From Myxocyprinus asiaticus (Eukaryota; Chordata; Actinopteri; Cypriniformes; Catostomidae), in the NCBI RefSeq assembly GCF_019703515.2, contig NC_059346.1, positions 13,000,501-13,064,500 on the forward strand: a stretch of DNA of 64,000 nt, written 5' to 3'. A program made the position numbers and the translations under genes. Below are positions 31,790 to 43,234 of the stretch, in pieces. A model generated the notes under the pieces. That model was not told where the DNA came from and did no database searches. It saw only the letters and a program-made list of their open reading frames with translations. Positions within the stretch are counted from its first letter, which is position 1, and every line of letters starts with the position of its first letter.

Positions 31790-33970
31790 ATAAACTGCAT
31801 AAGTTTGTGAATGAATTTCGTCATCTTATTTTTAAGATGCATTTATGGCGATCAGTTTGAAATGGCACGGTGCTAAGGGCAGCTGAAATGGCCGGTTTTT
31901 CGATGCGGATTTCAAGGGAATAAGCGTACGAGCTGCAGGCACATTAGAAGGTCATTTACAGGGACTGCACTAAATAACTCAGAATTCTGCTCTAAATGTC
32001 ATTTTTGGGAATATTTAGAGAAACTGTGCTCTGGTTTTCAGTGCTTTCTTCTTTTACTTTTTTACGCTTTGTTATCATTCAGTAAAACACAGACGTAATG
32101 ACTGATGTAAGTCCTCATGAAAGACTCTCTCCTCGAAATCCAAACACAAGTGGTCAGAAGAGACGACCTGGTGTAACGGTGATGTCTCGCTTGTACATTT
32201 GTGATCAGATCACTCAAAACTTACCTTAATACCAGGTGTACATATGGTCTCAGTCGGGGATGAATGGTCGTGTAGTTGATACACTACAGTCCTGAAGTGT
32301 TCACACCAGCACAACGAAAAACTATGAGTCACAGGATGCCGACTGCAAGTCGTGTAGTGTACGCTTGGCTTTACCTTTGCGAAGTGACCATTTATCACAA
32401 AATCATGCAGGAAAATATTTCTGCTTGGCCCCTCTGTCTGTCCAGGGCCCTTAGAATCATCCTAACCCTCTCCCACCCGTTACCGTGCCCCTGGTGTGCT
32501 TTCTCTGGTGAATTAGAGATGTAATTATGATTGGCATTAGCTTGGCTGCAGAGAGGCGTGCCACAGCCGAGAGCATCACTGCATGGTGAACAGGCCTTCT
32601 TTAATTAGGACAAGCCTCTGTGATGTAGCACCTTCTGTGTTTATGTGTGTGCTGGTTTGCAGAATAATGGTATGATGGTTTCTACTAGCATGTGTATGAG
32701 GGTGTGTTTGTGTGGTCTGCATCTCCTATGCTCACTGTACCTGATCCAAAATGACAAAAGCACCAGGCAGTTTCTTAATTAACACTGTGACCTTTTTGCA
32801 TGCCTTTATTTAGACTTGGTGATTAATATACAGACAGAGAAAGAGAAAGAGAGAAAGGGAGAAAGAGAGCAAGGCATGGATTAAGGGCTGATTTAAAAGA
32901 GGAAGAAAATAATTAGGTTTAACCGTGAGATGGTGAAACACTGAAATATGAATCTCTTGGTGCTCTGAGATGCAACAGTGAATAAGCATGTTCACACCCC
33001 CTCCCCTCGTCTACCTTCAGGAAACCAGGTTTCAAGCTCATATCAGTTTTTACTTCCATTACAGTCATCCAGATAAGCAAGGATATCATGAATATCAGTG
33101 GATTTTGAGAACTTTGAAGTTGAATACATCTATAAATGTAGAATAACACTGTTAAAAAAACTTCTAGATTTATTATGGATTGTAACAAATGCCTTTGGCT
33201 CTCCCGTGTCTCATGACTGATTGTGATGACCTAAAGTTCAGATGTTTTGAATGAGATATGAATGGTATTTTAGAGCTCCTTGGATTTGACTGCCATCATA
33301 AAGGGGGAAGATTTTCAGTGATTAAAACCTTCAGTTTCCCTCTGTATCTCACATAAAGCTACTGAATGGTTTGGAATACTTTTATAGTGCTTATTTGTCT
33401 TTTTTTATTATTATTATTGTGACTACATATATCTGCTTGTAACATCTTTTAAATTGTTGAGAATTTGTTAGGTTTAGGCAAAGGGGTAGGGTTAGGTTTA
33501 AAAATACAACAGTGTAATGCACATCAACCCTAACCCATTTGTTACAGCTGATGCCGGGGGACTGTGATCGTTGAATATTGACTTGGTTCCATCAAATCTG
33601 GATGTTCTGTTTGTCACAGAAAGCGATTGGAACACTTGGAAAACATCTGGAACAAAACAGGTCACTTCAGCATAGCAGAATGTGTACACTAAAAAGATGG
33701 AATAAGCACACTGCAAAATAATAAATTTTAACCACTGTGAATAAATGGTGCTGAGTTTAAATGAACTAAAAATCATACCACAACAAATGATTTCATGATG
33801 ATAAAATTTCAATGGTCTTTGCTAAATGTTGCGCTTGCGGACCGTGTCAGGAAACAGATGCTAGAGAGTGCTTTTGTTGTCTGTAGATTGATGCACTGGG
33901 TCCTTGCACAAGAATCAGTATTTGACACATTGGGAGTTGGAACGTGTTGGGAGCACAGCAGGACTCAACA
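31790..33970. other. Non-coding stretch with a moderate-GC block
   Basis: No gene is recognised. 32480-32810 is complex, repeat-poor sequence with several homeodomain-type TAATTA cores. A GA-rich run lies at about 32835-32875. A short GGGGTAGGGTTAGG stretch at about 33482-33497 is related to the 17.2-kb repeat. Confidence 0.45.
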
Positions 33971-34305
33971 CTTTTTAAATTTTTGCCTATTGCTTATGAA
34001 ATGAAAAACAAAACTTCATAGCATAATTGATTTTTTTGTTTTTAAATTTTGAAATGAAAAACGAATGAATGCAACGTTTTGACCATTTAATTTCCTATTT
34101 GGAAAGGAATAATGAGAAAGAAAAAGACGGCTCATTTTCTCATTTAGTTTAACAAAATATAAACGTTTAAATTAACATCGCAAACCACCACTTACTGTTA
34201 ACTACGCATGCCATTTGAAGCCGAAATGTGTCGCTGGGCACATAATAAGTGTTGTTGTGACTTGCGAAGCGTTGCCTCTAATGTACGACGCGTGAGAAAT
34301 TGCAA
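33970..34305 (+). mobile_element. Orphan 5'-end fragment of the L2/CR1-like LINE
   Basis: The plus strand matches the reverse complement of about 47105-47675 in blocks: TTTTTGCCTATTGCTTATG, GACCATTTAATTTCCTATTT, GAAAGGAATA, then CCGAAATGTGTCGCTGGGCA, CATAATAAGTG and GCGAAGCGTTGCCTCTAATG. A stretch of about 190 bases present at 47.3 kb is missing here. Only 5' leader sequence is present, with no ORF. Confidence 0.78.
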
Positions 34306-34668
34306 GCCCTGACTATATGCTGATGCGGAGTTTAGCGTATTATTTATTATTTGTATATTTAATAACATTGTATGATTTTGTAGTAGGCCCTACCTGTGTT
34401 TCCATGTCACACTGATAAATGCAATGAAGATAGTTTTGTCACTTTGGATAAAAGTGTAAACTAAATAATGTATGGGTATTAGCCTACTGTAAGTGCAACA
34501 AGTGGAGTGGACGTACAAATCTAATAAACATTACCATGATAACATGTCTATAACATTTCCTACTCGTCTTAAATGAATGTTTAATGAGCTCACTAGGTGT
34601 TTGTTTGTGTGTTTGTTTGTTCTGGGCAGTATTTCTGCAGTAGGTCCTATGGCAAAAAGTAAAACCTG
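34306..34668. other. Non-coding stretch with an L2/SINE tail snippet
   Basis: CACTTTGGATAAAAGTGT at about 34440-34457 resembles the tail of V-SINE/L2-type elements; no head is present. A TTTG repeat lies at about 34599-34620. Confidence 0.4.
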
Positions 34669-35095
34669 TTCCCTGTCAGTCACTCACTCGACGTTGTGTC
34701 GATGTAGTGACACTAGGGGTCACTCTTGGTAGCCCCAAACACCTCTGCTTTTTTAAAAAAAGGCCAATGAGAATTGGCGAGTGGAATTTGCATGCCACTC
34801 CCCCGGACATACGAGTAATAAAAGGAGCTGGTATGCAACCACTCATTCAGATTTTCTCTTCGGAGCCGAGTGGTTCTATACATTGAGCTGAATTCATCCG
34901 CCGAGTTCATTCACCTCTCTGCTGGATCTTACAGCACATTTCAGTGGCTTCTCCCCCTCTGCATCTGTGGTGTGCAGAGAACGACCCTGGGCACTTCGGC
35001 AGAACATTTAAAAGAGTATATTCTAAAAGAGTATATTTTCTTTCTGAAAGAGCGGCACACACGGAACGTCTTTTTAAAGACGCGTCTTTTTAAAG

Positions 35096-36528
35096 ATGCC
35101 TTTCCGTTTATGCGTTATTCCTGGTTGCGGTCGTTATCTCTCCGCTTCCGATGGCCATGATCGCTGTCTTACATGTCTGGGCGCTGTCCATGCGAAGACG
35201 TCATTCGTGGATGGTTCATGTCCTCATTGCGAGAACATGACCATGGCAACATTGCGGTCACGGCTTGCATTCGTAAGAAAGCAAGCCACCCCAGCGGCTC
35301 CCCGCCTCGGTCCTTCTACCTACAGGTATGAGGCCATGCCGGTTAGCACTGGGCGTGATTTGGGGACCTCAATGGGACCACCTCTGCCGGGTATCCCCCA
35401 ACGGACCTCCTATTCCCCAGCACGCTCGTTTGCCCCGATCGCATGCTCGGACGAGATCGCCGGCTCATCTCAGGGTGGGTTCAACATCTCGTCTGGCGCC
35501 CCGGAAGATAATGAGTTATCGAGCACGGCATCGGAGAGTGGGCTCGTCCGGTCTGATGCTGAGTCTTCGGCTGGGCTTCCTCCTTCGGGAACGGTTGCCC
35601 AGTCTCAGGCCAATGTGGAAATGACAGCCCTCTGCTCTCATCTGAACCCTCGCGGCTCGACGATTGGTTCCTGGGCTTGGGGCGCCACTCACATCCACGC
35701 CCCGCCCCCGTTTCTTTCTTCCCAGAAGTGCATGAGGAGCTGACAAGGTCGTGGGAGGCACCTTTTACTGCCCAGTCCCGATCTTTCAGCTCCCCCGCTC
35801 TCGCTACCCTCGATGGTGGAGCGGCCAAGGGGTATTCTGTGATACCCCAGGTGGAAAAGTTGCTCGCGGTGCACTTGTGTCCACAGAGCGCCACCTCCTG
35901 GCACGGGCGCCCGAAGCTCCTGTCCAAGGCCTGTAGGTTTACATCATCTCTGATGGCTAAGGCCTACGGTGCTGCTGGACAAGCCGCCTCCACCCTGCAT
36001 GACATGGCTCTCCTGCAAGTACACCAAGCCAAGGCCTTAAAAGAACTGCACGAGGGTAGTTCTTACCCGGGATTGATGCAGGAACTGCGGTCGGTGACCA
36101 ACCTCGCTCTCCGGGCGATGAAGGTCACAGCGCGGTCTCTTGGGCAGGCGATGTCCACTCTCATGGTCCAGGAGCGCCACCTCTGGCTCAACTTGGTAGA
36201 TATGCGAGAGGCCGACAAGGCACGGTTCCTTGATGCCCCCATCTCCCAGGTTGGCCTGTTTGGCAACACCGTCGAGGACTTTGCCCAGCAGTTCTCGACG
36301 GTGAAGAAGCAGACAGAGGCTATAAGCCACATCCTGCCCCGGCACAGCTCAAGATCCCGCACCCCATCTGCTCATCGCCAAGGGCGTCTCCCTGCATCAA
36401 CATCTCCGGCTCCGCCACAGCCCGCCCCTGTGGCCCGGCCCTGGCGTGCAGCCCATTGCAGGAAGCAGATGCCCCCCGTCTCACGGCCGGCCACCAAGAA
36501 CCCGAGGAAGGCTTCGAAGTGCCCCTGA
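35096..36528 (+). pseudogene. DIRS copy C gag, one frameshift
   Basis: The start is the ATG of MPFRLCVIPGCGRYLSASDG, about 280 bases below the ITR TATA position. Residues 6-50 form a Cys/His-rich cluster (CVIPGCGRY, DRCLTCLGAVH, GSCPHCEN), a likely nucleic-acid-binding fold. A Ser/Pro-rich linker follows to about codon 195. Near 35680 the frame shifts to one that continues as FFPEVHEELTRSWEAPFTAQ, then a helical region (AKAYGAAGQAASTLHDMALL, LRSVTNLALRAMKVTARSLG, ERHLWLNLVDMREADKARFL), then a Pro/Arg-rich tail ending KNPRKASKCP. In family terms this is a Gag-like structural protein. The single frameshift is the main defect. Confidence 0.82.
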
Positions 36529-36729
36529 GACGGGCGACACAGGGGCAAGGAGACCTCTCTGGAGCTGGTGCACAGACCACACCATCCCCCGGTGGAGGGC
36601 TGGGAGGAGAATCTTTTGTTTCTTTTTTTGATGCATGCCCCAGAGGCTGCGGCATCCAGAGGTACAGCAAAAGAGCAGTTTCCTTGTTTCCTGGGTCACA
36701 TGTCCGGTGTGCATGGCCGTCGTCACGAC

Positions 36730-37965
36730 CACCGTCCACTGTTCCTTTTTGGCAGGGTTGGCAGAGGCAGCCCTTGCCCCGCTAAGGGAAGTGGGCATCC
36801 GCATTCTCAACTATCTCGACGACTGGCTGATCTTAGCTCACTCTCGAGAGTTGCTATGCGCACACAGGGACCTTGTGCTTCGACACCTCTGCAGACTGGG
36901 GCTTCGGGTCAACTGAGAAAAGAGCAAGCTCTCCCCGGTTCAGAGCATCTCTTTTCTCGGTCTGGAGTTGGACTCGGTCTCGATGACAGCGCGTCTCACG
37001 AACGAACATGCTCAGTCTGTGCTGAACTGTCTGAAGGTGTTCAGACGGAGGACAGCGGTTCCACTGAAACTTTTTCAGAGGCTCCTGGGGCATATGGCAT
37101 CCTCAGCGACGGCCACACCGCTCGGGTTGATGCATATGAGACCGCTTCAGCACTGGCCTCAGACTCGAGTCCTGAGATGGGCATGGTGCCGCGGGACACA
37201 TCGCGTGGTTATCACACCGATTTGTCGCCGCCTCTTCAGCCCTTGGACCGACCTGGCATTTCTATGCGCAGGGGTTCCCCTAGAGCAGGTCTCCAGATGC
37301 GTCGTGGTTACAACAGATGCCTCCAAGATGGGCTGGGGTGCCGTATGCAACAGGCACACAGCCACCAGTTCTTGGACTAGCCCACGGCTGCATTGGCACA
37401 CCAACTGCCTAGAGTTGTTGGCAGTACTGCTCGCCTTGTGGAGGTTCTGGCCTTTGATCCAGGACAAGCACATGTTGGTCCGGATGGACAACACAGCGAC
37501 GGTAACTTACATCAACCGCCAAGGTGGTCTACGCTCCAGTCGCATGTCACAACTCGCCCGCCGTCTCCTCCTCTGGAGAAAGCGCCTCAAGTCGCTATGA
37601 GCCACTCACATCCCGGGTGACCTCAACACCGCAGCAGATGCGCTGTCACGTCAGGTTACCCTCAGGTGGTTCAGCTGATTTGGAGTCGATTCGGTCAAGC
37701 ACAGGTAGACCTGTTAGCTTCCCAGGAATCCTCCCACTGCCCGCTTTGGTACACCCTGACCGAGGCACCTCTCAGCATAGACATGTTTGCACACAGCTGG
37801 CCCCCTGGACTACGCAAGTATGCGTTTCCCCCAGTGAGCCTACTTGCACAGACCCTGTGCAAGGTCAGGGAGGACGGGGAGCAGGTCATCCTAGTAGCAC
37901 CCTACTGGCCCACCCAGACATGGCTCTCAGATCTCGAGCTCCTCGCGACAGCCCCCCCCCGGTGA
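36730..37965 (+). pseudogene. DIRS copy C reverse transcriptase, RNase H and downstream domain (broken)
   Basis: RT motifs before the palm end are deleted: gag-side sequence is followed by RT text only from AEAALAPLREVGIRI. The catalytic box YLDDW is intact at 36812-36826. A TGA at 36914 replaces the Trp of NWEKSK in copy D. The same frame resumes with FLGLELDSVSMTARLTNEHA, FQRLLGHMAS and RNase H: VVTTDASKMGWGAV (Asp), CLELLAVLLALWR (Glu), VRMDNTATVTYINRQGG (Asp). A second TGA near 37598 (CGA in copy B) and a deletion near 37660 shift the frame. Then AQVDLLASQESSHCPLWYTL and ILVAPYWPTQTW read in frame one to 37965. RT is inactive; all three RNase H acidic residues remain. Confidence 0.85.
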
Positions 37966-38087
37966 GTTCCCCTGAGGAAGGACCTTCTTTCTCAGGGATG
38001 GGGCACCATCTGGCACCCGAGACCAGACCTCTGGAATCTCCATGTGTGGCCCTTGGACGGGATGCGGAGGACTTAAGTGGCCAACCT

Positions 38088-39069
38088 CCCGTGGTGGTAG
38101 ACACAATCACTCAGGCTAGGGCTCCCTCTACGAGGCACCTGTATGCCTTGAAGTGGCGTCTGTTCACTAAGTGGTGTTCTTTCCAACGGGAAGACCCCCA
38201 GAGATGCGCAGTCGGATCAGTGCTTTCCTTCCTGCAGGAGAGGTTGGAGGGGCGGCTGTCCCCCTCCACCTTGAAGGTGTATGTAGCCGCTATTTCGGCT
38301 CATCACAATGCAGTAGATGGTAAGTACTTGGGGAAGCACAACTTGATCATCAGGTTTCTGAGAGACGTTGAACCCCTATAGTCCGTGCCTCGTTCCCCCA
38401 TGGGACCTCTCTGTAGTCATTCAGGGTCTACGGGGAGCTCCCTTTGAGCCCTTGGAGTCAGCTGAGCTTAAGGCACTCTCTTTAAAGACTGCCCTCCTGA
38501 CTGTGCTCACTTCCATCAAGAGGGTAGGGGACCTGCAAGCATTCTCTGTCAGCGAATCGTGCCTGGAGTTCGGTCCGGGTTACTCTCACGTGATCCTGAG
38601 ACCCTTACCGGGCTATGTACCCAAGGTTCCCACGACCCCTTTTAGGGATCAGGTGGTGAACCTGCAAGTGCTGCCCCAGGAGGAGGCAGACCCAGCCTTG
38701 GCATTGCTGTGTCCGGTACAAGCTTTATGCATCTATTTGGATCGCACGCAGAGCTTTAGAAGCTCTGAGCAGCTCTTTGTCTGCTTTGGTGGACAGCGGA
38801 AAGGAAGTGCTGTCTCCAAACAGAGGATTGCCCACTGGGTCATTGACACCATCACTATGGCATATCAAGCTCAGGACGTGCCGCCCCCTGCGGGGTTACG
38901 AGCCCACTCTACCAGGAGTGTGGCAGCCTCCTGGGCCCTGGCCAGTGGCGCCTCTTTGGCAGACATCTGCAGAGCAGCGGGCTGGGCAACACCCAACACC
39001 TTTGTGAGGTTCTACAATCTCCGGGTTGAGTCGGTTTCGTCCCGTATAGTGGCAGGCACAAGCAGGTAA
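38088..39069 (+). pseudogene. DIRS copy C tyrosine recombinase, near complete, one frameshift
   Basis: The N-terminal core-binding part reads STRHLYALKWRLFTKWCSFQ then SPSTLKVYVAAISAHHNAVD in the frame that ends at 38381. A shift near 38370 leads to the catalytic frame, open to 39069. It holds LTSIKRVGDLQAFSV (Arg I), the strand region PKVPTTPFRDQVVNLQ, LFVCFGGQRKGSAVSKQRIA, GLRAHSTRSVAASWALASGA (His and Arg II), SLADICRAAGWATPNTF, and RFYN (nucleophile Tyr, near 39012). All four signature residue types are present. It is the only copy in the window with an undamaged catalytic set, but it needs the upstream frame for the N-terminal domain. Confidence 0.85.
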
Positions 39070-39842
39070 GTTCCGGGACAGCTAGCCAGGTGTACCGCTT
39101 GTGCCTAGCGACTTTCCCCTCCCTTGAGGGAAAGACGTGCGCTCTTGACTCCCAGTAGTGTTCACAGACTGTGATCCCTGGATGACTTCCTCCTTAGCCC
39201 TGTGGCAGTCAAGTTTGCAGAGAATCTCACTGCTGGCTCAGTAAGTGCGCTGGTAAGGCCCTGTATTGAGGTAGGTGCTCCGCATGCGGTGGTTCCCCAT
39301 AGGTAACCCCATGTGATATATCTTCCGTAAAATAATTTCCCTCTCAGTAAACTACGTCTTCCTTGAGCAGAGGGCCCTCTGCTCTGGTCGTCATGCTTGT
39401 AGAAACTCCTCCCCCCTTGGGTAGGACCTACCATGTGACTCTCCACATGACATACTTCCGACATGACATACTTCCAATACAAGTGTATTTCCACTTGAAG
39501 TACCCCCCACTAAATGTGGTCTCTGTGGTGTCTTCCCCTTGGGAGTGACACCCCCTCCCCCCCGACATGGACACTTGCGGATCTCAGTCCATTAACAAAA
39601 TTCCACTCTTTTTGGTGGAGAAAAGAGAAGGAAAAGAGGCCTTGGCTGGGCTAGCCTGTCCACCTATTCGTTGGGCAGTTGACTTGTTCCTGAAGGACTG
39701 TTCAATGCTCATAAAAAGCATTGGGGGAAGTTACGTGTCTGCCTGGTGCACTGGCTACGAGGCACACAGCAGTCTGCCTGTCACACACCGCCAGTTCACA
39801 CAACACAGTTCAGCTAGTTGTGGCATTTTGTATAGGGACTCC
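39070..39842 (+). other. 3' non-coding region of DIRS copy C
   Basis: Between the recombinase stop and the ICR. It is homologous in parts to 51433-52210 (minus-strand copy D) and 62946-63648 (copy E), so it is a conserved part of the family. No ORF is shared between copies. Confidence 0.6.
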
Positions 39843-39917
39843 AATGTCGAGTGAGTGACAGATAGGGAATGTCCTGGCTACTTTCGTAACCTCCGTTCCC
39901 TGATGGAGGGAACGAGA
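39843..39917 (+). repeat. Eroded ICR of DIRS copy C
   Basis: GTCGAGTGAGTGACAGATAGGGAA (complement of the left end) is followed at once by GTCCTGGCTACTTTCGTAAC (complement of the right end). The part matching the inner portion of the left end, present in B, D and E, is deleted here. Confidence 0.8.
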
Positions 39918-40200
39918 CGTTGTGTCCCTCTTGCCACAACCCTGAACTACCCGCTGAAATGGCCAGGACCTGGTCTCGGCTCCTCAGCACAAAACCTGAA
40001 TGAGTGGTTGCATACCAACTCCTTTAATACCCGTATGTCTGGGGGAGTAGCATGCAAATTCCACTCGCCATTTCTCATTGGCCTTTTTTCAAAAAAGCAG
40101 AGGTGTTTGGGGCTCCCAAGAGTGACCCCTAGTGTCACTACATCAACGCAATGTCTTTTTCCCTCCATCAGGGAACGGAGGTTACGAAAGTAACCAGGAC

Positions 40201-43200
40201 TTTACAACTGTATATGGTCCACCCCCTTTGAAACTAAAATAAGTTTGGCGGATTAAAATAGACAAGACAAAATTTTTGTAACTTAAACCATCTGAGAGTG
40301 AGAGTTTTGTTTTTGCCAATTCCTGCAGTCACAATTGTTTAGTAAGTAAGGTTCAAGCAGGGTATGTGCAATGGAAAAATTTGCTCAGTGAAGACATCTT
40401 AAAAAGTTCTGAAAAATCAAGTTTAGTTTTGGTTGCATGCGTTGCCTAAAGGATAAAAAGAAGTTGTTGTACATTATATTTTCCATTGTTTTGACTGACC
40501 TGCAGGGTTGGATTGGTAATCTGGCATACTGGGCATTTTCCCGGTGGGCCGACGCACTTTGGGGCCAATCAGGGGCGGACTGGCCATCGGGAGAACTGGG
40601 CTGGCCGCAAATGGGCCGAATGGGCCGCGATAAGCTGAAATGAGCTGCCACGTTATGCAGAATGGGCCACAAAATGGCGCCGCAATATGCCAAAGGGGGC
40701 AGCGATATGCAGAAAAGGACAGCGGAACCCCCCGTTTCCTTCATATGAAATGAAAATGTAGGCTCTACTTAAAGGTTTTGTGTTGTATAAACCCAAAGGA
40801 ATTAAATTAATCTCAATTAGATCTGTCCAAATTACTCCACTCAATTTAATAGCTTGCTAGTTAGCAACAATACACATTAGTATATTATAGATATCTTTTT
40901 GTTTATTATGACAAGGATGGTGCTGTTGAGGGTCTATTGATCCTCAATCAGTCTGTATGCTGATGATCCTTCAGTCTTAGCTTCATAACAAAAGCAATAT
41001 TCACATATTGTTCAACAAAGAACAGTGTTGAAAATCCCCCATCCTTGACCTAACCATTAGCTTCACTCTTCTCCACAATGTTAACCTCCGAAAAATATCC
41101 ACCATGACAGAAACTTCTCTAAATCCCAATATAACAGAACATTAAACATTAACAAGTCTCCTACTTCTTTCATTTTGTGTAGAAATACATTAAAATAACA
41201 CTTAATTTCAAAAGGTACTCTCTCAATCCAGTCTCATGCAAAGCATGCTGGGAAATGTAAATCGCCTGTCCCGTTTCAGAAATACTTTGATGCAACAAAT
41301 CTTTTTCACATAGTCCCAACACAGCTGGATTAAGTAAACATAGTTGGATTGTACACAATGAAATTAAATTGAGACCAAATACTAAAGAATTGTGGTTAGA
41401 TTAAATCAATTTAATTAAGTACATTGAGAAAACAGTAAAAATCATGTTGAGTTAACACTATCTGGTAGAAGTCCAAATCAATTTGATCATTTCATATCAA
41501 TGTAATCATATCACTTTTTTATGACTGTGTTGAATTTTACTTGGACTTAACACAATGTAATTATGTTCTCATCTCAAACATAAATGTATTAGGTTGATTT
41601 TAAATGTACTATTTTAGTTACGGATGGTTGATACCACTTAGTTTCTTTTCGATCCGATACCAATAACTTCGTCCAGTATCATCGATACCAATACCGATAC
41701 TTCTATTAAATTAATTTTTTTTGTGATTTCTTGGATAAAATGGGTAATTTAAAATATTATTTTTAGTCATAATTCAAGTCATTATTATTATTATTATTAT
41801 TATTATTTTAATTTGTGAGCCTAAACAGAAAATCATTAGACTTCTGTTTTAAACAATAGTTACCACACAAATAACCATGGTTACTACTACAATATTACTG
41901 TATTTTTTTTATAACCAAAGATTTACATTGGATTATGGCCTAACTGTAACAGTAAAGTTTCTATTCATATTTTGTATTTGAATTTAAGGACTATTCTGAG
42001 AAAAAGAGCTGAGAAATTCTTCTAAAAATCTTCATTTGTGTTCAGCAGATGAACGAAAGTCATACACATCTGTGATGGCATGATGGTGAGTAGATGATGA
42101 GAGAATATTCATTTTTGGGTGAACTATTCCTTTAAGGGCTCTTGTCAGATCTGGATGAATTTGTCAATAAGAAGAGAGGTTTGGAAATGTTTCTAGTAAT
42201 TAGTATGGTCAAAACATAAAAATGTCCCACAGGGACATTACATATAATGCTGAAATATAAACCAAAGCAAGATCATGCTTTATTAATGCCTACTTTCACT
42301 ATTTCATAGCTTTTAAAGTCCTGCGTGGATTCTTATTTCAGTGTAGTTATAGTTTTCAGTGTTGAAAGAATTTAGATAATTACTTCTGTACAGCAGTACT
42401 GCTGCTCTCTAAACACAGAGTACGCAGCCTGCGTAGGGCACCAACCCCGGTCACGGAACACTCGCTGTGTCTGAAACCGACCCCTATCCACTATTTTGGG
42501 TGTCCGCCATTTTGTAGGAGTGTCTGAATTCTGAGTGAGCCACTCGTTCCCTACTTTTGTCCACTCATTCTTATGCAAAATGCACTCTAATTTCGAGTGT
42601 ACATTTGATGTACACTCGACGACGGTTAATTTCCCATAATCCACCACGGGGAAGACGTACGAGCTGGGAGTTTACTGCTTCCTTCACTCCTGCAATATTT
42701 TATTTCATGCTGAATGTATTAAATTACTTTTTGACAAATCATTACTTGATTAAAATAACATAACATATAGAGAAGCAAAAAACATACAGATACATTTTAA
42801 AATGTACTCTTTATTTATATTTATACAGAATTTTGCAATTAGGTTGAAGAATTCTTTATTTACTAAATAATTTACTGAGGTGATATTATTTTAACTCAGG
42901 AGACTGTACATAGTTGAAATGATAATTCTATGGATGATTTAAATATTCTGTTCTAACATGTAGGTTATGATAATTTGGTTGGATGAGGGTGCTATGCGCC
43001 CAGAAACGCTACCCAGCTTGTATTGGAGTTTAAAGATACTAAAGTATAACACATAAATACAATATTGTACATTAGATAAAATGTGTTTACTCTTTGTATT
43101 AACATATATATTATTCGGCATAAGATCGCCTCACGTCCGCACAACTCTCACACGTGCGCCTCGCGCCCCTAGCTGTGCACGCGCAGAAATGCTGTCTGTT

Positions 43201-43234
43201 TGTGCTCCAGTTGTCAATCACGTGAATGGCAGAG
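40201..43234. other. Non-coding stretch with repeat fragments
   Basis: No gene is recognised. 40540-40700 is a GC-rich block (GGGGCGGACTGGCCATCGGG) that I recognise as a cyprinid-type dispersed repeat. 41630-41710 has CGATACCAATACCGATAC, another DNA-repeat signature. 41998-42136 is a right-end fragment of the AAGGAATAGTTCACCC MITE family. An (ATT)n run lies at about 41783-41807. 42420-42660 is a complex block that may be part of a further DNA element. Confidence 0.5.

Larger units (their letters stand above)
34669..40200 (+). mobile_element. DIRS-type retrotransposon copy C (longest copy in the window)
   Basis: The left end is TTCCCTGTCAGTCACTCACT and the right end is GGTTACGAAAGTAACCAGGA. 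At 5532 bases it is the most complete copy. The left ITR (to about 34860) is inverted at about 40000-40150. Order: ITR, leader, gag, partly deleted RT, RNase H, methyltransferase-like region, tyrosine recombinase, about 770 bases of 3' non-coding sequence, ICR, ITR. The TATA boxes of both ITRs are degraded (TAATAAAAG on the left, TATTAAAG on the right strand). No clear target duplication flanks it, as expected for DIRS. Confidence 0.92.
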
